A stretch of 39,059 nucleotides of DNA from Candidatus Doudnabacteria bacterium (GCA_016199215.1 JACQHB010000007.1:1-39059); one strand, 5' to 3'. Shown: positions 26,571 through 35,234, numbered from the stretch's first letter. Program-made: numbers and translations. Notes: a model not told the origin generated them from the letters alone.

Positions 26571-28397
26571 ATGGCTTTATTCAAGAACAAATCATCGCCC
26601 AGACAAGAAACTCAAAGAAAGATGCTGGAAGCGGAACGCCAATTCCGGCAGGGTTTAAACACTCTGCGGGACTTAATAGCTCCTTCGGCTTTCAGGGTTA
26701 ATTCAAATAACGTGGAAATTTCCGGCAAGCTGGCAAGATCTTTTTTTGTCCTGTCTTATCCCCGTTTTATTTCAGTTGACTGGCTTGCTCCCATAATCAG
26801 TTTGGACGCGACAATGGACATGTCCATGTTTATCTACCCGATGGGAACGGAGGATGTTATGAAAAAGCTTCGAAACAAAGTGGGGCAGTTGGAATCAACC
26901 ATTTCTATGAACCAGCAGAGGGGCAATGTCCGCGATCCGATGCTTGAAACCGCTTACCAGGACGTGGAAGCTTTGCGCAACCGGCTCCAGCAGGGGACTG
27001 AAAAATATTTCAGGTTTTCTTTGTATTTCACAATTTACGCCGATAATCAGAAAGACCTGGATCAGATATCTTCAACGATCGAATCCCTGTTGGGTTCCAA
27101 ACTGATTATCGCCAAACAATCTATTCTCCAAATGGAGCAAGGGTTCAATTCCACCTTGCCTCTGGGCAATGATGAGTTGGCTGTGGCAACCAATATGAAC
27201 ACGGAGCCTCTTTCCACCACCTTTCCTTTTGTCTCCACCGAACTTACCAGCAATGACGGGATACTTTATGGAATCAATCGTCATAACAACAGCTTGATTT
27301 TATTTGACAGGTTTCAGATGGAAAATGCCAATTCCGTATGTTTTGCCAAATCCGGCGCTGGAAAAAGCTACGCGATTAAACTGGAGATCCTGCGATCATT
27401 GATGCTAGGGTCGGAAGTGATAGTGATTGATCCTGAAAACGAATACAAGCATCTTTCAGATGCCGTGGGCGGGTCTTTCTTAAACGTTTCGCTGAATTCT
27501 AACTCACGGGTAAATCCTTTTGATTTGCCGAAGTCAATCGAAGGAGAAAATAACGAGGATATTTTAAGGGCGTCAGTGGTAAATTTGCTGGGCTTAATGA
27601 ATTTAATGCTTGGCAGGCTCAATCCGACCGAGGAGGCGATAATGGATCGGGCAATTTGGGAAACTTACGCGAAGAAAGATATTACTCCAGCAAGCAGCTT
27701 CAACAATATCGAGCCTCCCCTGATGCAAGATTTGGTTGATGTCCTCGGAGGCATGGTCGGCGGAGAAAGTTTGGCCCAACGATTGACCAAATACACTGAA
27801 GGGACTTTTTCCGGTATTTTCAACCAGCCGACCAACATTAACATGGACAACCAGCTGGTGGTTTTTTCAGTGAGGGATCTGGAAGAAGCCCTGCGCCCGA
27901 TTGCCATTTATATAATTCTCAATTTTATATGGAATATGGTAAGGTCTGAATTAAAAAAGCGGATTCTGGTCATTGACGAAGCCTGGTGGATGATGCAAAG
28001 AGAGGATTCCGCAAAATTTTTGTTCGGCATGGCTAAGCGCGCGCGCAAGTATTATTTGGGCGTAACCACGATTACCCAGGACGTATCTGACTTTTTGCAA
28101 AGCCCGTACGGCAAGCCGATTGTTACAAATTCCTCAATCCAGCTGCTGCTCAAGCAGAGTCCGGCTGCCATTGATTTGATTGCCCAGACATTCTTCTTGA
28201 CCGAGGGGGAGAAATACTTGCTTTTGGAATCGGATGTTGGAGAGGGAATTTTCTTTGCCGGGCTTAAGCACGTTGCCATTAAAATAATCGCCTCATACAT
28301 GGAAGACCAGATTATAACCACAGATCCCAAAAGAGCGTTGGAAATAGAACAGGCGAAAAAAGAATTGCAAGCAGTAAACGAAAATGATAATGCCTAA
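26571..28397 (+). CDS. virB4: VirB4-like T4SS ATPase
   Basis: Walker A CFAKSGAGKSYAIKLEILRSLMLGSEVIVIDPENEY; Walker B KKRILVIDEAWWMMQ; TTITQDVSDFL. Start set at ATG 26571; the ORF-track start lies in the repeat. Confidence 0.9.
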   Translation: MALFKNKSSPRQETQRKMLEAERQFRQGLNTLRDLIAPSAFRVNSNNVEISGKLARSFFVLSYPRFISVDWLAPIISLDATMDMSMFIYPMGTEDVMKKLRNKVGQLESTISMNQQRGNVRDPMLETAYQDVEALRNRLQQGTEKYFRFSLYFTIYADNQKDLDQISSTIESLLGSKLIIAKQSILQMEQGFNSTLPLGNDELAVATNMNTEPLSTTFPFVSTELTSNDGILYGINRHNNSLILFDRFQMENANSVCFAKSGAGKSYAIKLEILRSLMLGSEVIVIDPENEYKHLSDAVGGSFLNVSLNSNSRVNPFDLPKSIEGENNEDILRASVVNLLGLMNLMLGRLNPTEEAIMDRAIWETYAKKDITPASSFNNIEPPLMQDLVDVLGGMVGGESLAQRLTKYTEGTFSGIFNQPTNINMDNQLVVFSVRDLEEALRPIAIYIILNFIWNMVRSELKKRILVIDEAWWMMQREDSAKFLFGMAKRARKYYLGVTTITQDVSDFLQSPYGKPIVTNSSIQLLLKQSPAAIDLIAQTFFLTEGEKYLLLESDVGEGIFFAGLKHVAIKIIASYMEDQIITTDPKRALEIEQAKKELQAVNENDNA

Positions 28398-29622
28398 TCC
28401 GATTGATCCTGACAAAAAAGAAGATTTAGAAATAAAAATAAAGAAAGAGCATGAAATAAAGCCGGAAGATATCATTCTGGGAAGAATTCCTAGTCCTCAA
28501 GAAGAGGAAGAAGACGAAGAGGATCAAAACCAGGATCAGCAAGGACAAAGAGAAGAAGACCAAGAAGAGGGAATTGAGGAAAAAGAAAAAGATCAAGGTG
28601 AAAAAGAAGAAAAGGAAGGGGATAAGGATTATGGGCAGAAAGAAGATAATAAAGAACCTGAAGGAAGCGATGAACAAGAGCCTGTTGAATCTGGACCCTC
28701 ACAATTAGATGAGGAGCTACAAGAACAGGGAAGACAGAATGAGTTGGATCGTTTGAACCAAGAAGAGAGATTAGCAAAAAAAATAGGTGAAAGAGGTGCC
28801 GGACAAGCGGCGGTTGGGGAAGCGGGAGGTGCGGCAGTAGCGGGAGGCGAAGCGGCAGCTGCTGCTGGTGCCGGTGCAGTGGGGGGAGGTGCTACAGCTG
28901 GGGCGGCCGCTGTTGGTGGAGCGGGACTATTTTCTAGCATCGGCGCATTTCTTGTATCTACTGCTCCTGTTTGGATTCCAATTTTTTTGATAGGAGTTCT
29001 TATGATATTTTTAGTAGTTCTTTTGGTAAGTGCATGCGATCAGTCAGGTATTAAGGGGTACCTTGTCCGGGGGGGAGGATCATGGGCGGCTGCTATCGTA
29101 AAAGCACTACCAAGCGATTTATGCAAACAATTATCTTTTCAAGGCGGATCGAGTGGCGGAGGTGGGGGTGGAGGTGGTTTTCCATTTGATATCGTTATTA
29201 CTAGCGCATATAGGCCAAACCAGAGCGGGTCGGCTCACCAGAGGGGTGAAGCCATAGATTTTTCCCTAAGACCAAGACCAACGGACAATAATGATTACAG
29301 AATAGATCAACTGGTGGCGATTGCTAAAGATTCGTTTCCAGGACCATTTGCGGGAGCAAAAGGAGATACCTTAGATGAATACAGAAAGCCAACGGAAAAT
29401 GCGACAGGCGGGCATGTCCATGTGGAATTTAACACGTATTCATCGAACGGTAAAACGTATACTTATTGTGACAATACTGAAGTTATAATTCCGCCTATTG
29501 ACTTGGAAGACATAAGCGATTTTCCGGTGGAAGGAATTACGGCTCCCAATTCGGCAAAAGTCCGGCCGTGTATGGTAGATGAAGTGCTAAGGATATTAAA
29601 CGCAGCAAGTTCAGAGGGTTAG
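28384..29622 (+). CDS. Acidic, TM-anchored protein with C-terminal M15-like peptidase domain
   Basis: E/D/Q-rich N-terminus, Ala/Gly linker, TM (APVWIPIFLIGVLMIFLVVLLVSA), then TSAYRPNQSGSAHQRGEAIDFSLRP...GGHVHVEF (HxxxxxxD and HxH). Confidence 0.65.
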   Translation: MIMPNPIDPDKKEDLEIKIKKEHEIKPEDIILGRIPSPQEEEEDEEDQNQDQQGQREEDQEEGIEEKEKDQGEKEEKEGDKDYGQKEDNKEPEGSDEQEPVESGPSQLDEELQEQGRQNELDRLNQEERLAKKIGERGAGQAAVGEAGGAAVAGGEAAAAAGAGAVGGGATAGAAAVGGAGLFSSIGAFLVSTAPVWIPIFLIGVLMIFLVVLLVSACDQSGIKGYLVRGGGSWAAAIVKALPSDLCKQLSFQGGSSGGGGGGGGFPFDIVITSAYRPNQSGSAHQRGEAIDFSLRPRPTDNNDYRIDQLVAIAKDSFPGPFAGAKGDTLDEYRKPTENATGGHVHVEFNTYSSNGKTYTYCDNTEVIIPPIDLEDISDFPVEGITAPNSAKVRPCMVDEVLRILNAASSEG

Positions 29623-29632
29623 AGAATAAAAA

Positions 29633-30673
29633 ATGATCAGCAAAAGAATTTATTTGGTCTTGGGTGGGATAGCGATTTTGATCGCGCTTGCCGTGGTGGC
29701 TTTTGTTTTTGCCGTAAAAAAGTCTAAAGAAAAGCCCTCCGTCTCCCTGCCTGAAGCAAAAACAGAAGCCAGACTGCTTGCGGATGAACCGGTTATTTCT
29801 CCAATCAGCTCTTTTGACGGAGGCGCTGTGTGGTTTTTTACTCCCAAGGGGAAGTTATTCAGGGTCAACATCGACGGTTCAGGATTGACTGAAGCTGTTT
29901 TGCCGGCTGTAAGCGGAACTGTAAAAAAGGCCGATTGGCCAAGCCAAGGCAATGATTTTATCCTTACCGCGTCTGAAACGGGCGGCGATAGCAGATATTA
30001 TTACAGCAACGCTGACCAAAAATACACAAAACTTCCCGCCAATATCCAAAATTTCAATTGGCTTCCCGACTCAAGGAGAATTATTTATATTTGGCGCTCA
30101 GGCGACAATGTTCACCAGCAGCTTAATTACGCCAACGCGGACGCGTCAGGTTATAAAATTATCACGGATAAAATTTTTTGGCCCGACTTCAAGGTGATTC
30201 CCTCTCAAGACGGCAAGTCAGCGCTTTTGATCCGTTCAAAGCCGGAAGGAGACGTAAATAAAATTTATAAAGCGAATCTTGAGACCGGGGAGATAGAAAT
30301 TGTTTTAGGCGAGGGAAAAAATATCGACGCCGTATGGCTGCCAAACGGGCAGAAATTTATTTTTGTCCAAGATGCAAGTACTGTTCCTAAACTGTTTTTA
30401 TATAACCTGATAACGCATTCCCAGACGGATCTGGGATTGTCCGTCACGCTTGATAAGGTAGCGGTTGATAGAGATGGAAAATACGCGTACGCCGCGACGA
30501 GCAAAGCTGATTCTTTGGGCAGCATTTTTTACAGATTGGATTTGGCAAGCCTGAAACAGGAAGAGTTTTTCGCTCCAACATCTGAACTCCGCGTGAGAAG
30601 CTTGGGTTTGGCTTCAGACAAATTGTTTTTTGTCTCAAGCCAAGACAGTAAGCTGTACCTGATACAGAAATAG
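29633..30673 (+). CDS. TM-anchored WD40/TolB-like beta-propeller protein
   Basis: N-terminal TM IYLVLGGIAILIALAVVAFVFAV; repeated propeller-blade-like segments (GAVWFFTPKGKLFRVNIDGSGL, DSRRIIYIWRSGDNVHQQLNYANADASG). Confidence 0.6.
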   Translation: MISKRIYLVLGGIAILIALAVVAFVFAVKKSKEKPSVSLPEAKTEARLLADEPVISPISSFDGGAVWFFTPKGKLFRVNIDGSGLTEAVLPAVSGTVKKADWPSQGNDFILTASETGGDSRYYYSNADQKYTKLPANIQNFNWLPDSRRIIYIWRSGDNVHQQLNYANADASGYKIITDKIFWPDFKVIPSQDGKSALLIRSKPEGDVNKIYKANLETGEIEIVLGEGKNIDAVWLPNGQKFIFVQDASTVPKLFLYNLITHSQTDLGLSVTLDKVAVDRDGKYAYAATSKADSLGSIFYRLDLASLKQEEFFAPTSELRVRSLGLASDKLFFVSSQDSKLYLIQK

Positions 30674-30680
30674 TTATACG

Positions 30681-32750
30681 CTATTCAAGGTGGATGACCC
30701 CATGTTTTTTTATTTTTTCAGCCAGCAACGGGTGATCCGTGAGCATTAAGTCCTGCTCGAGAAGCTGTTGGGCGAGCAATTTGGACCGCGCGACCAGATC
30801 AAGATTGGTCATGTTCGCTATTTTGAAGCTGTATCCTGATTGCTGGGTGCCATACAGGTCCCCGGCGCCTCTTATTTCCAGGTCTTTTTCAGCCAGTTCA
30901 AATCCGTTATTAGACGAAACCAATGCCTGTATCCTGGGATTTGTTCCGGCATTGGGATCTTCAGAAAAAAGAAAGCAATATGATTGGTGATGCAACCGTC
31001 CGACTCTTCCCCGGAACTGGTGCAGTTGCGCGAGGCCAAATCTTTCCGCCCCTTCAATCATCATCACGGTAGCGTTGGGCACATCTACCCCGACTTCGAC
31101 TACCGAAGTCGCGACCAGGATGTTGATCTTGTTTTCTTTAAATTCAAGCATAACGCTTTCCTTGTCTTTGGCAGGAATTTTTCCGTGCAGTAGGCCGATT
31201 TTTAGTTCCGGAAAGACCTGCTTGCTTAGCTTTTCATATTCCGCGGTTGCGGATTTGACGCCCAATTTATCGGACTCTTCTATTAGGGGGCAGATCACAA
31301 AAGCTTGCCGCCCATCATTGATTTGTTTTTTTATAAATTGGTAAGCGTCAGCTCTTTTGGCTTCCGGCACAAATTTTGTTTTAACCGGAAGCCTGCCGGT
31401 CGGCAGTTGGTTTAAGAGGGTAATATCCAAATCTCCATACAGGGTTAAGGCAAGCGTCCGGGGAATCGGGGTGGCGCTCATGGTTATAAGATGAGCCCTG
31501 GATGTTTGTTTTAAGGTTGAGCGCTGCTGGACTCCGAAGCGGTGCTGTTCATCGATCACAACCAATGATAAATTTTTAAACTGGACGGTTTTTTCAAGCA
31601 AAGCGTGAGTGCCCAAAATCAGTCGCGTTTGGCCTCCTGAAATTTGGGCAAGCATGGTTTGCCTAGAAACCGGATTGCCGTTGATTTTAGTTGAGGATGA
31701 CGTGAGAAGGCCCGTATTTATGCCGTCATCAAGGAACAGTTTTAGGAGGGTAAGATAATGCTGGTTGGCCAAAACCTCGGTAGGAGACAGAAGGGCGCTC
31801 TGGAGGCCGTTTTTGGCGGCAAGAAGCATGCTTAGAGCCGCTATTATGGTTTTACCGCTTCCAACATCTCCTTCCAGCAGTCGGTTTGCCGGGTAGGGTT
31901 TGGAAAAGTCCGAAAAAATGTCTTTAAGCGCTTGTTTTTGCGAATCGGTAAGATTGAAGGGCAGGCTCCTGATTTTTTGGTCAAGCAAATTTTTGGTTTG
32001 GATCTGGTATGAGGATTGGAGCTGCCTGATCTTTTTATGTTGAAGAACTTTGGTCTGGGTTTGGAAAATTTCATCAAACGCCAGGCGATTCCGGGCTTGC
32101 TTTAATTTTGTCAGGTCGGATGGGAAATGAAATGTTTTTACTGCCTGATCCTCGGGAAATAGCTTTTCTGTTTTTAGAATTTGGGGCGGAAGGTATTCCG
32201 GGATCACAGCTTTATCAAGATAGGTTTTGATAATTGTGCGTAATTGTTTCTGGGTTAATTTCGCGGTTAAGGAATAGATCGGCACGAGCCTGGCAGTATG
32301 GATTTGTTCCTGTTTTTCGATTTCGTAAATTGGGTTTTGAAACTGAAGCTTTCCGCCGGAGGCGGATCCGTTTTTGGCGGAGTTTCTCCTTAGGCTAACT
32401 TTGCCGGAAAAGATGAAATTCTCTCCTTGTTTAATGATTTTTGAAAGGAAGGGCTGGTTGAACCAAACACAAGTGATGCTTCCAGTATCATCCTCAATCA
32501 ATGCTTGTGTCATGGTTAGCCTACGGACTTTTGTCCGGAAACTGGTGGCCGAAAGAACCCTGGCTTTGACATTTGCCCATTCGTTAACTTTTAATTCCGC
32601 GATGGGGGTGAATTTAGAAAGATCCAGGTGGTTTCTGGGCAAATAAAAAAGCAGGTCCTCTAACGTCTCGATCCCTAAGTTTTTTAGCAACTTAGCGCGT
32701 TGGGGGCCAACAAGATAAAGATTTTGAACAGGAGTCGATAGTTCAAACAT
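30681..32750 (-). CDS. recG: ATP-dependent DNA helicase RecG
   Basis: LLEGDVGSGKTIIAALSMLLAAKNG, VVIDEQHRFGVQQR, TMSATPIPRTLAL, ERFGLAQLHQFRGRVGR, N-terminal wedge domain. Confidence 0.95.
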   Translation of the reverse strand: MFELSTPVQNLYLVGPQRAKLLKNLGIETLEDLLFYLPRNHLDLSKFTPIAELKVNEWANVKARVLSATSFRTKVRRLTMTQALIEDDTGSITCVWFNQPFLSKIIKQGENFIFSGKVSLRRNSAKNGSASGGKLQFQNPIYEIEKQEQIHTARLVPIYSLTAKLTQKQLRTIIKTYLDKAVIPEYLPPQILKTEKLFPEDQAVKTFHFPSDLTKLKQARNRLAFDEIFQTQTKVLQHKKIRQLQSSYQIQTKNLLDQKIRSLPFNLTDSQKQALKDIFSDFSKPYPANRLLEGDVGSGKTIIAALSMLLAAKNGLQSALLSPTEVLANQHYLTLLKLFLDDGINTGLLTSSSTKINGNPVSRQTMLAQISGGQTRLILGTHALLEKTVQFKNLSLVVIDEQHRFGVQQRSTLKQTSRAHLITMSATPIPRTLALTLYGDLDITLLNQLPTGRLPVKTKFVPEAKRADAYQFIKKQINDGRQAFVICPLIEESDKLGVKSATAEYEKLSKQVFPELKIGLLHGKIPAKDKESVMLEFKENKINILVATSVVEVGVDVPNATVMMIEGAERFGLAQLHQFRGRVGRLHHQSYCFLFSEDPNAGTNPRIQALVSSNNGFELAEKDLEIRGAGDLYGTQQSGYSFKIANMTNLDLVARSKLLAQQLLEQDLMLTDHPLLAEKIKKHGVIHLE
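32352..32366. repeat. Small in-frame palindrome in recG
   Basis: TCCGCC-GGA-GGCGGA; lies in the NSAKNGSASGG segment. Confidence 0.6.
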
Positions 32751-32871
32751 AAAAATAAAAAGCAGCCTTTAAGCCGCCGCCGCCTCGTTTCACGAGGCGA
32801 GCCTCGCCAATCTTCGATTGGCGAGGACCCACTAGGTATAAATTTTCAACTGGAGTTTTTAGGTCAAACAT
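32743..32871 (-). pseudogene. Diverged recG 5' fragment forming a 42-aa upstream ORF that overlaps the recG start
   Basis: MFDLKTPVENLYLVGP versus recG MFELSTPVQNLYLVGP; the uORF stop TGA lies inside ATGTTTGAA of recG. Confidence 0.7.
32781..32826. repeat. Tandem palindromes with identical triloops
   Basis: CGCCTCGT-TTC-ACGAGGCG and CCTCGCCAATC-TTC-GATTGGCGAGG, both perfect stems. Confidence 0.8.
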
Positions 32872-32873
32872 AC

Positions 32874-33056
32874 TGGTGTGGCTTTACAACCACGCTCGAA
32901 CGTATTTTAGCAAAAATTGCTGAATTTGGCGAACGCCTCCGCGCCGCCGCAAAGCGGAGGCGTGCCAAGTTTGTACTCGGGCGCAGCGGAAGGGGGGTGT
33001 GGGAGGAATTCCGCTACGCCCTCGCTTCGGCTGGTGGCGAAAAATTGGCGGCGGGC
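32874..33056 (+). repeat. Left inverted repeat (IR-A) of the island
   Basis: TGGTGTGGCTTTACAACCACGCTCGAACGTATTTTAGCAAAAATT ... GGAATTCCGCTACGCCCTCGCTTCGGCTGGTGGCGAAAAATTGGCGGCGGGC; reverse complement of 37064-37239 with a divergent core. Confidence 0.9.
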
Positions 33057-33062
33057 GGAACT

Positions 33063-33839
33063 CTAAAAATTGAAAGGTTTTGAATTTTGCCAAATAATAT
33101 CAAACTGGCCTTTCATTGTCTTGGTAAATTCTTGGCTTTTGATAATGAACCCAAAATTTTCACGAGATGAAGAGATAAATCTCACCGTATTTTCATAGAT
33201 AGCATACCCCAAAGAAAAATCTGTTCCTTCTGGAGCTAATCTTACTTCTCGGTTATTTTGATTTCCAATTTTAAGAAAAGGATATTTTTCCAAAGACGGA
33301 ATTTGAGTACGCGGCCAAATGGTTTTTAAAGTAATATTTCTTTTTACTCTTTCATTATGAAATTCCTGGTGAAATTGCGGGGTCAGTAATTTAATTACGT
33401 CCAAAATAGGCCAATACACAGATACTGTTATATTTTGATAAAGTAGCATATCCTTCATCATTTGTTGCAGTTCCTCTCTTCCTTCGAATAATTGCAAAAT
33501 AGGTCTTAGTCGCACTTGACCTTTGCCATATATGCTTTTTAAATCCGCCATAGCTTCTCGTGCAAGAGCAAGATTTGTTTCTTGCTCAGTTAAAATTAGC
33601 TCAATTTTTTCAGGTAGTTCAACGCTATATTTTCTTATCCCACCTTTCAAAGTTTGGGTTACTAAACCTCGTTCTTTTAGTCGAGCGAGGTAATCGTACA
33701 CAGAAGTACGAGTGATATTTGCCTCGTGCGCCAATTCTGTTGCGCTAACTAACCCGCTTTCGAGTATCTTTTCAAAAATTTCTGCCTCGATCTCTTTGAG
33801 ATTAAACAGTGCGAGGATGTTCTTTAGTTTCGGAGTCAT
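33063..33839 (-). CDS. TrmB-family-like transcriptional regulator
   Basis: N-terminal wHTH FNLKEIEAEIFEKILESGLVSATELAHEANITRTSVYDYLARLKERGLV; C-terminal effector-type domain. Confidence 0.8.
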   Translation of the reverse strand: MTPKLKNILALFNLKEIEAEIFEKILESGLVSATELAHEANITRTSVYDYLARLKERGLVTQTLKGGIRKYSVELPEKIELILTEQETNLALAREAMADLKSIYGKGQVRLRPILQLFEGREELQQMMKDMLLYQNITVSVYWPILDVIKLLTPQFHQEFHNERVKRNITLKTIWPRTQIPSLEKYPFLKIGNQNNREVRLAPEGTDFSLGYAIYENTVRFISSSRENFGFIIKSQEFTKTMKGQFDIIWQNSKPFNF

Positions 33840-33848
33840 AGTTGTGGA

Positions 33849-33862
33849 ATTGTTACGACAAT
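33849..33862. promoter_or_regulatory. Candidate operator in the divergent regulator/radical SAM intergenic region
   Basis: ATTGT-TACG-ACAAT palindrome. Confidence 0.35.
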
Positions 33863-33929
33863 ATTTACATTATCAAATTTTTTAAATAGAGTCAATAAGG
33901 GTATTTGTTCTTTCAAAAGGAGAGAAGAC

Positions 33930-35234
33930 ATGAAAGTCCAGTTGGTCGTTCCCGCTCTTGAGGGGTTCAAATACACCCGCAAAAGCGGGTGCCCTCCTCT
34001 GGGCATTGCCAGCATCGCCTCCTACCTAAAAAGGCATGCTGACGCTGATGTAGAGATTCTGGACGGCGAGATGATTGCTGATAACAAGACAATCGTTTCT
34101 CGTATAAGCTCCGGTGCTCTCGTCGGGGTCCTTACTAAAACTCCAAACTATCCTGGAGCGGTCAGGATTGCAGAAGGAGCGAAAGCCAATGGCTGCACAG
34201 TCGTTTTTGGTGGAGTGTACGCCTCAAACATGGCTCAAGCAATCATGCAACACCGCCATACGGTAGTTGATTTCGTAGTGCGTGGTTTCGGCGAAAAACC
34301 GATGCTTCGAATTCTCGAAATGATCCGGTCAGGTCAGCAATTTCCGGAAAAACGGATTTTGCTTGAACCTGCTCCGTGTTTTGACGAGATGGGCTGGCCA
34401 AGCCGCGGGTGGTTTGACATGGAGCAGTATATCGCCAACTTCGCTGCCGATCGGCCTAGTTGGAATTTGGCTCATGGCACCAACCTTTTCACACACATGG
34501 GCTGTGTCCATAAGTGTGATTTCTGCTCGCGGATGGGCCCGTTGGGTGGAGGGGTGTACTGGCGTGAGCCAAAAAACATTTGGGCTGAAGTGCGAGAGCT
34601 GGTATCGAGCTACGGAATAGACTACGTACTTGATTTCAGTGACACACTCACCCAAAACCGGCGCTGGCTTCAGGCACTTGTTGAGGCAAGACCGTACGAC
34701 CTGGAGCATATCCGCTGGCATGTATTTGCCACCGCAAAGCGGATTCCAGACAGCATTGAGCTACTCAAACTGCTCAATGTCGCGCATGTTTTTGTCGGCG
34801 TGGAAACTGGAGACGAGCTGATATCGCAGAACGTGCTCAAAGGGAGAAGGTTCAGCCCGCAACTGGTGCGTAATGGAATCAGTCTCTTGGTTGAAGCTGG
34901 GATTCGTGTCACTCCGTCCTTTGTGTACGGCTTGCGTGGCGAAACTCCGGCGAGTATGGAACGGACATTCCGATTTGCGCAAGAACTCGTAGCACTTGCC
35001 GGAGCAGAAGAAGTCTTTGCTTCGGAGCTGATTCCTTGGCCGGGAGCACCGGCTTGGGAGACAGTTCGCCAATTCTTCGGCGGTACGGACTTGCTTGAGG
35101 TCGAAGCACTGAAAGAGGTCTGGCTTCGTGAGGTTGTTCACCTCAGTCCTGTTCACGCGCGTGAGTACGTCAACAACACGCTGGCACTCGCAAAGTATCC
35201 CATTAGCGTGCAAGGAAAGGAGGATAAGCAATGA
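33930..35234 (+). CDS. B12-binding-domain radical SAM protein
   Basis: N-terminal PPLGIASIASYLKRH...DGEMI; CVHKCDFC (CX3CX2C) cluster; VFVGVETGDELI; strong SD AAAGGAGAG upstream. Confidence 0.88.
   Translation: MKVQLVVPALEGFKYTRKSGCPPLGIASIASYLKRHADADVEILDGEMIADNKTIVSRISSGALVGVLTKTPNYPGAVRIAEGAKANGCTVVFGGVYASNMAQAIMQHRHTVVDFVVRGFGEKPMLRILEMIRSGQQFPEKRILLEPAPCFDEMGWPSRGWFDMEQYIANFAADRPSWNLAHGTNLFTHMGCVHKCDFCSRMGPLGGGVYWREPKNIWAEVRELVSSYGIDYVLDFSDTLTQNRRWLQALVEARPYDLEHIRWHVFATAKRIPDSIELLKLLNVAHVFVGVETGDELISQNVLKGRRFSPQLVRNGISLLVEAGIRVTPSFVYGLRGETPASMERTFRFAQELVALAGAEEVFASELIPWPGAPAWETVRQFFGGTDLLEVEALKEVWLREVVHLSPVHAREYVNNTLALAKYPISVQGKEDKQ

Noticed and set aside
28426-28677. Minus-strand Phe/Leu-rich ORF opposite the acidic region
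   Set aside because: Antisense of a Glu/Lys-rich coding stretch; hydrophobic low-complexity artefact.
17256-29622. Integrative conjugative element
   Set aside because: No relaxase, coupling protein, integrase or attachment-site duplications visible around the cluster; the serine recombinase lies ~8 kb downstream with its own repeats.
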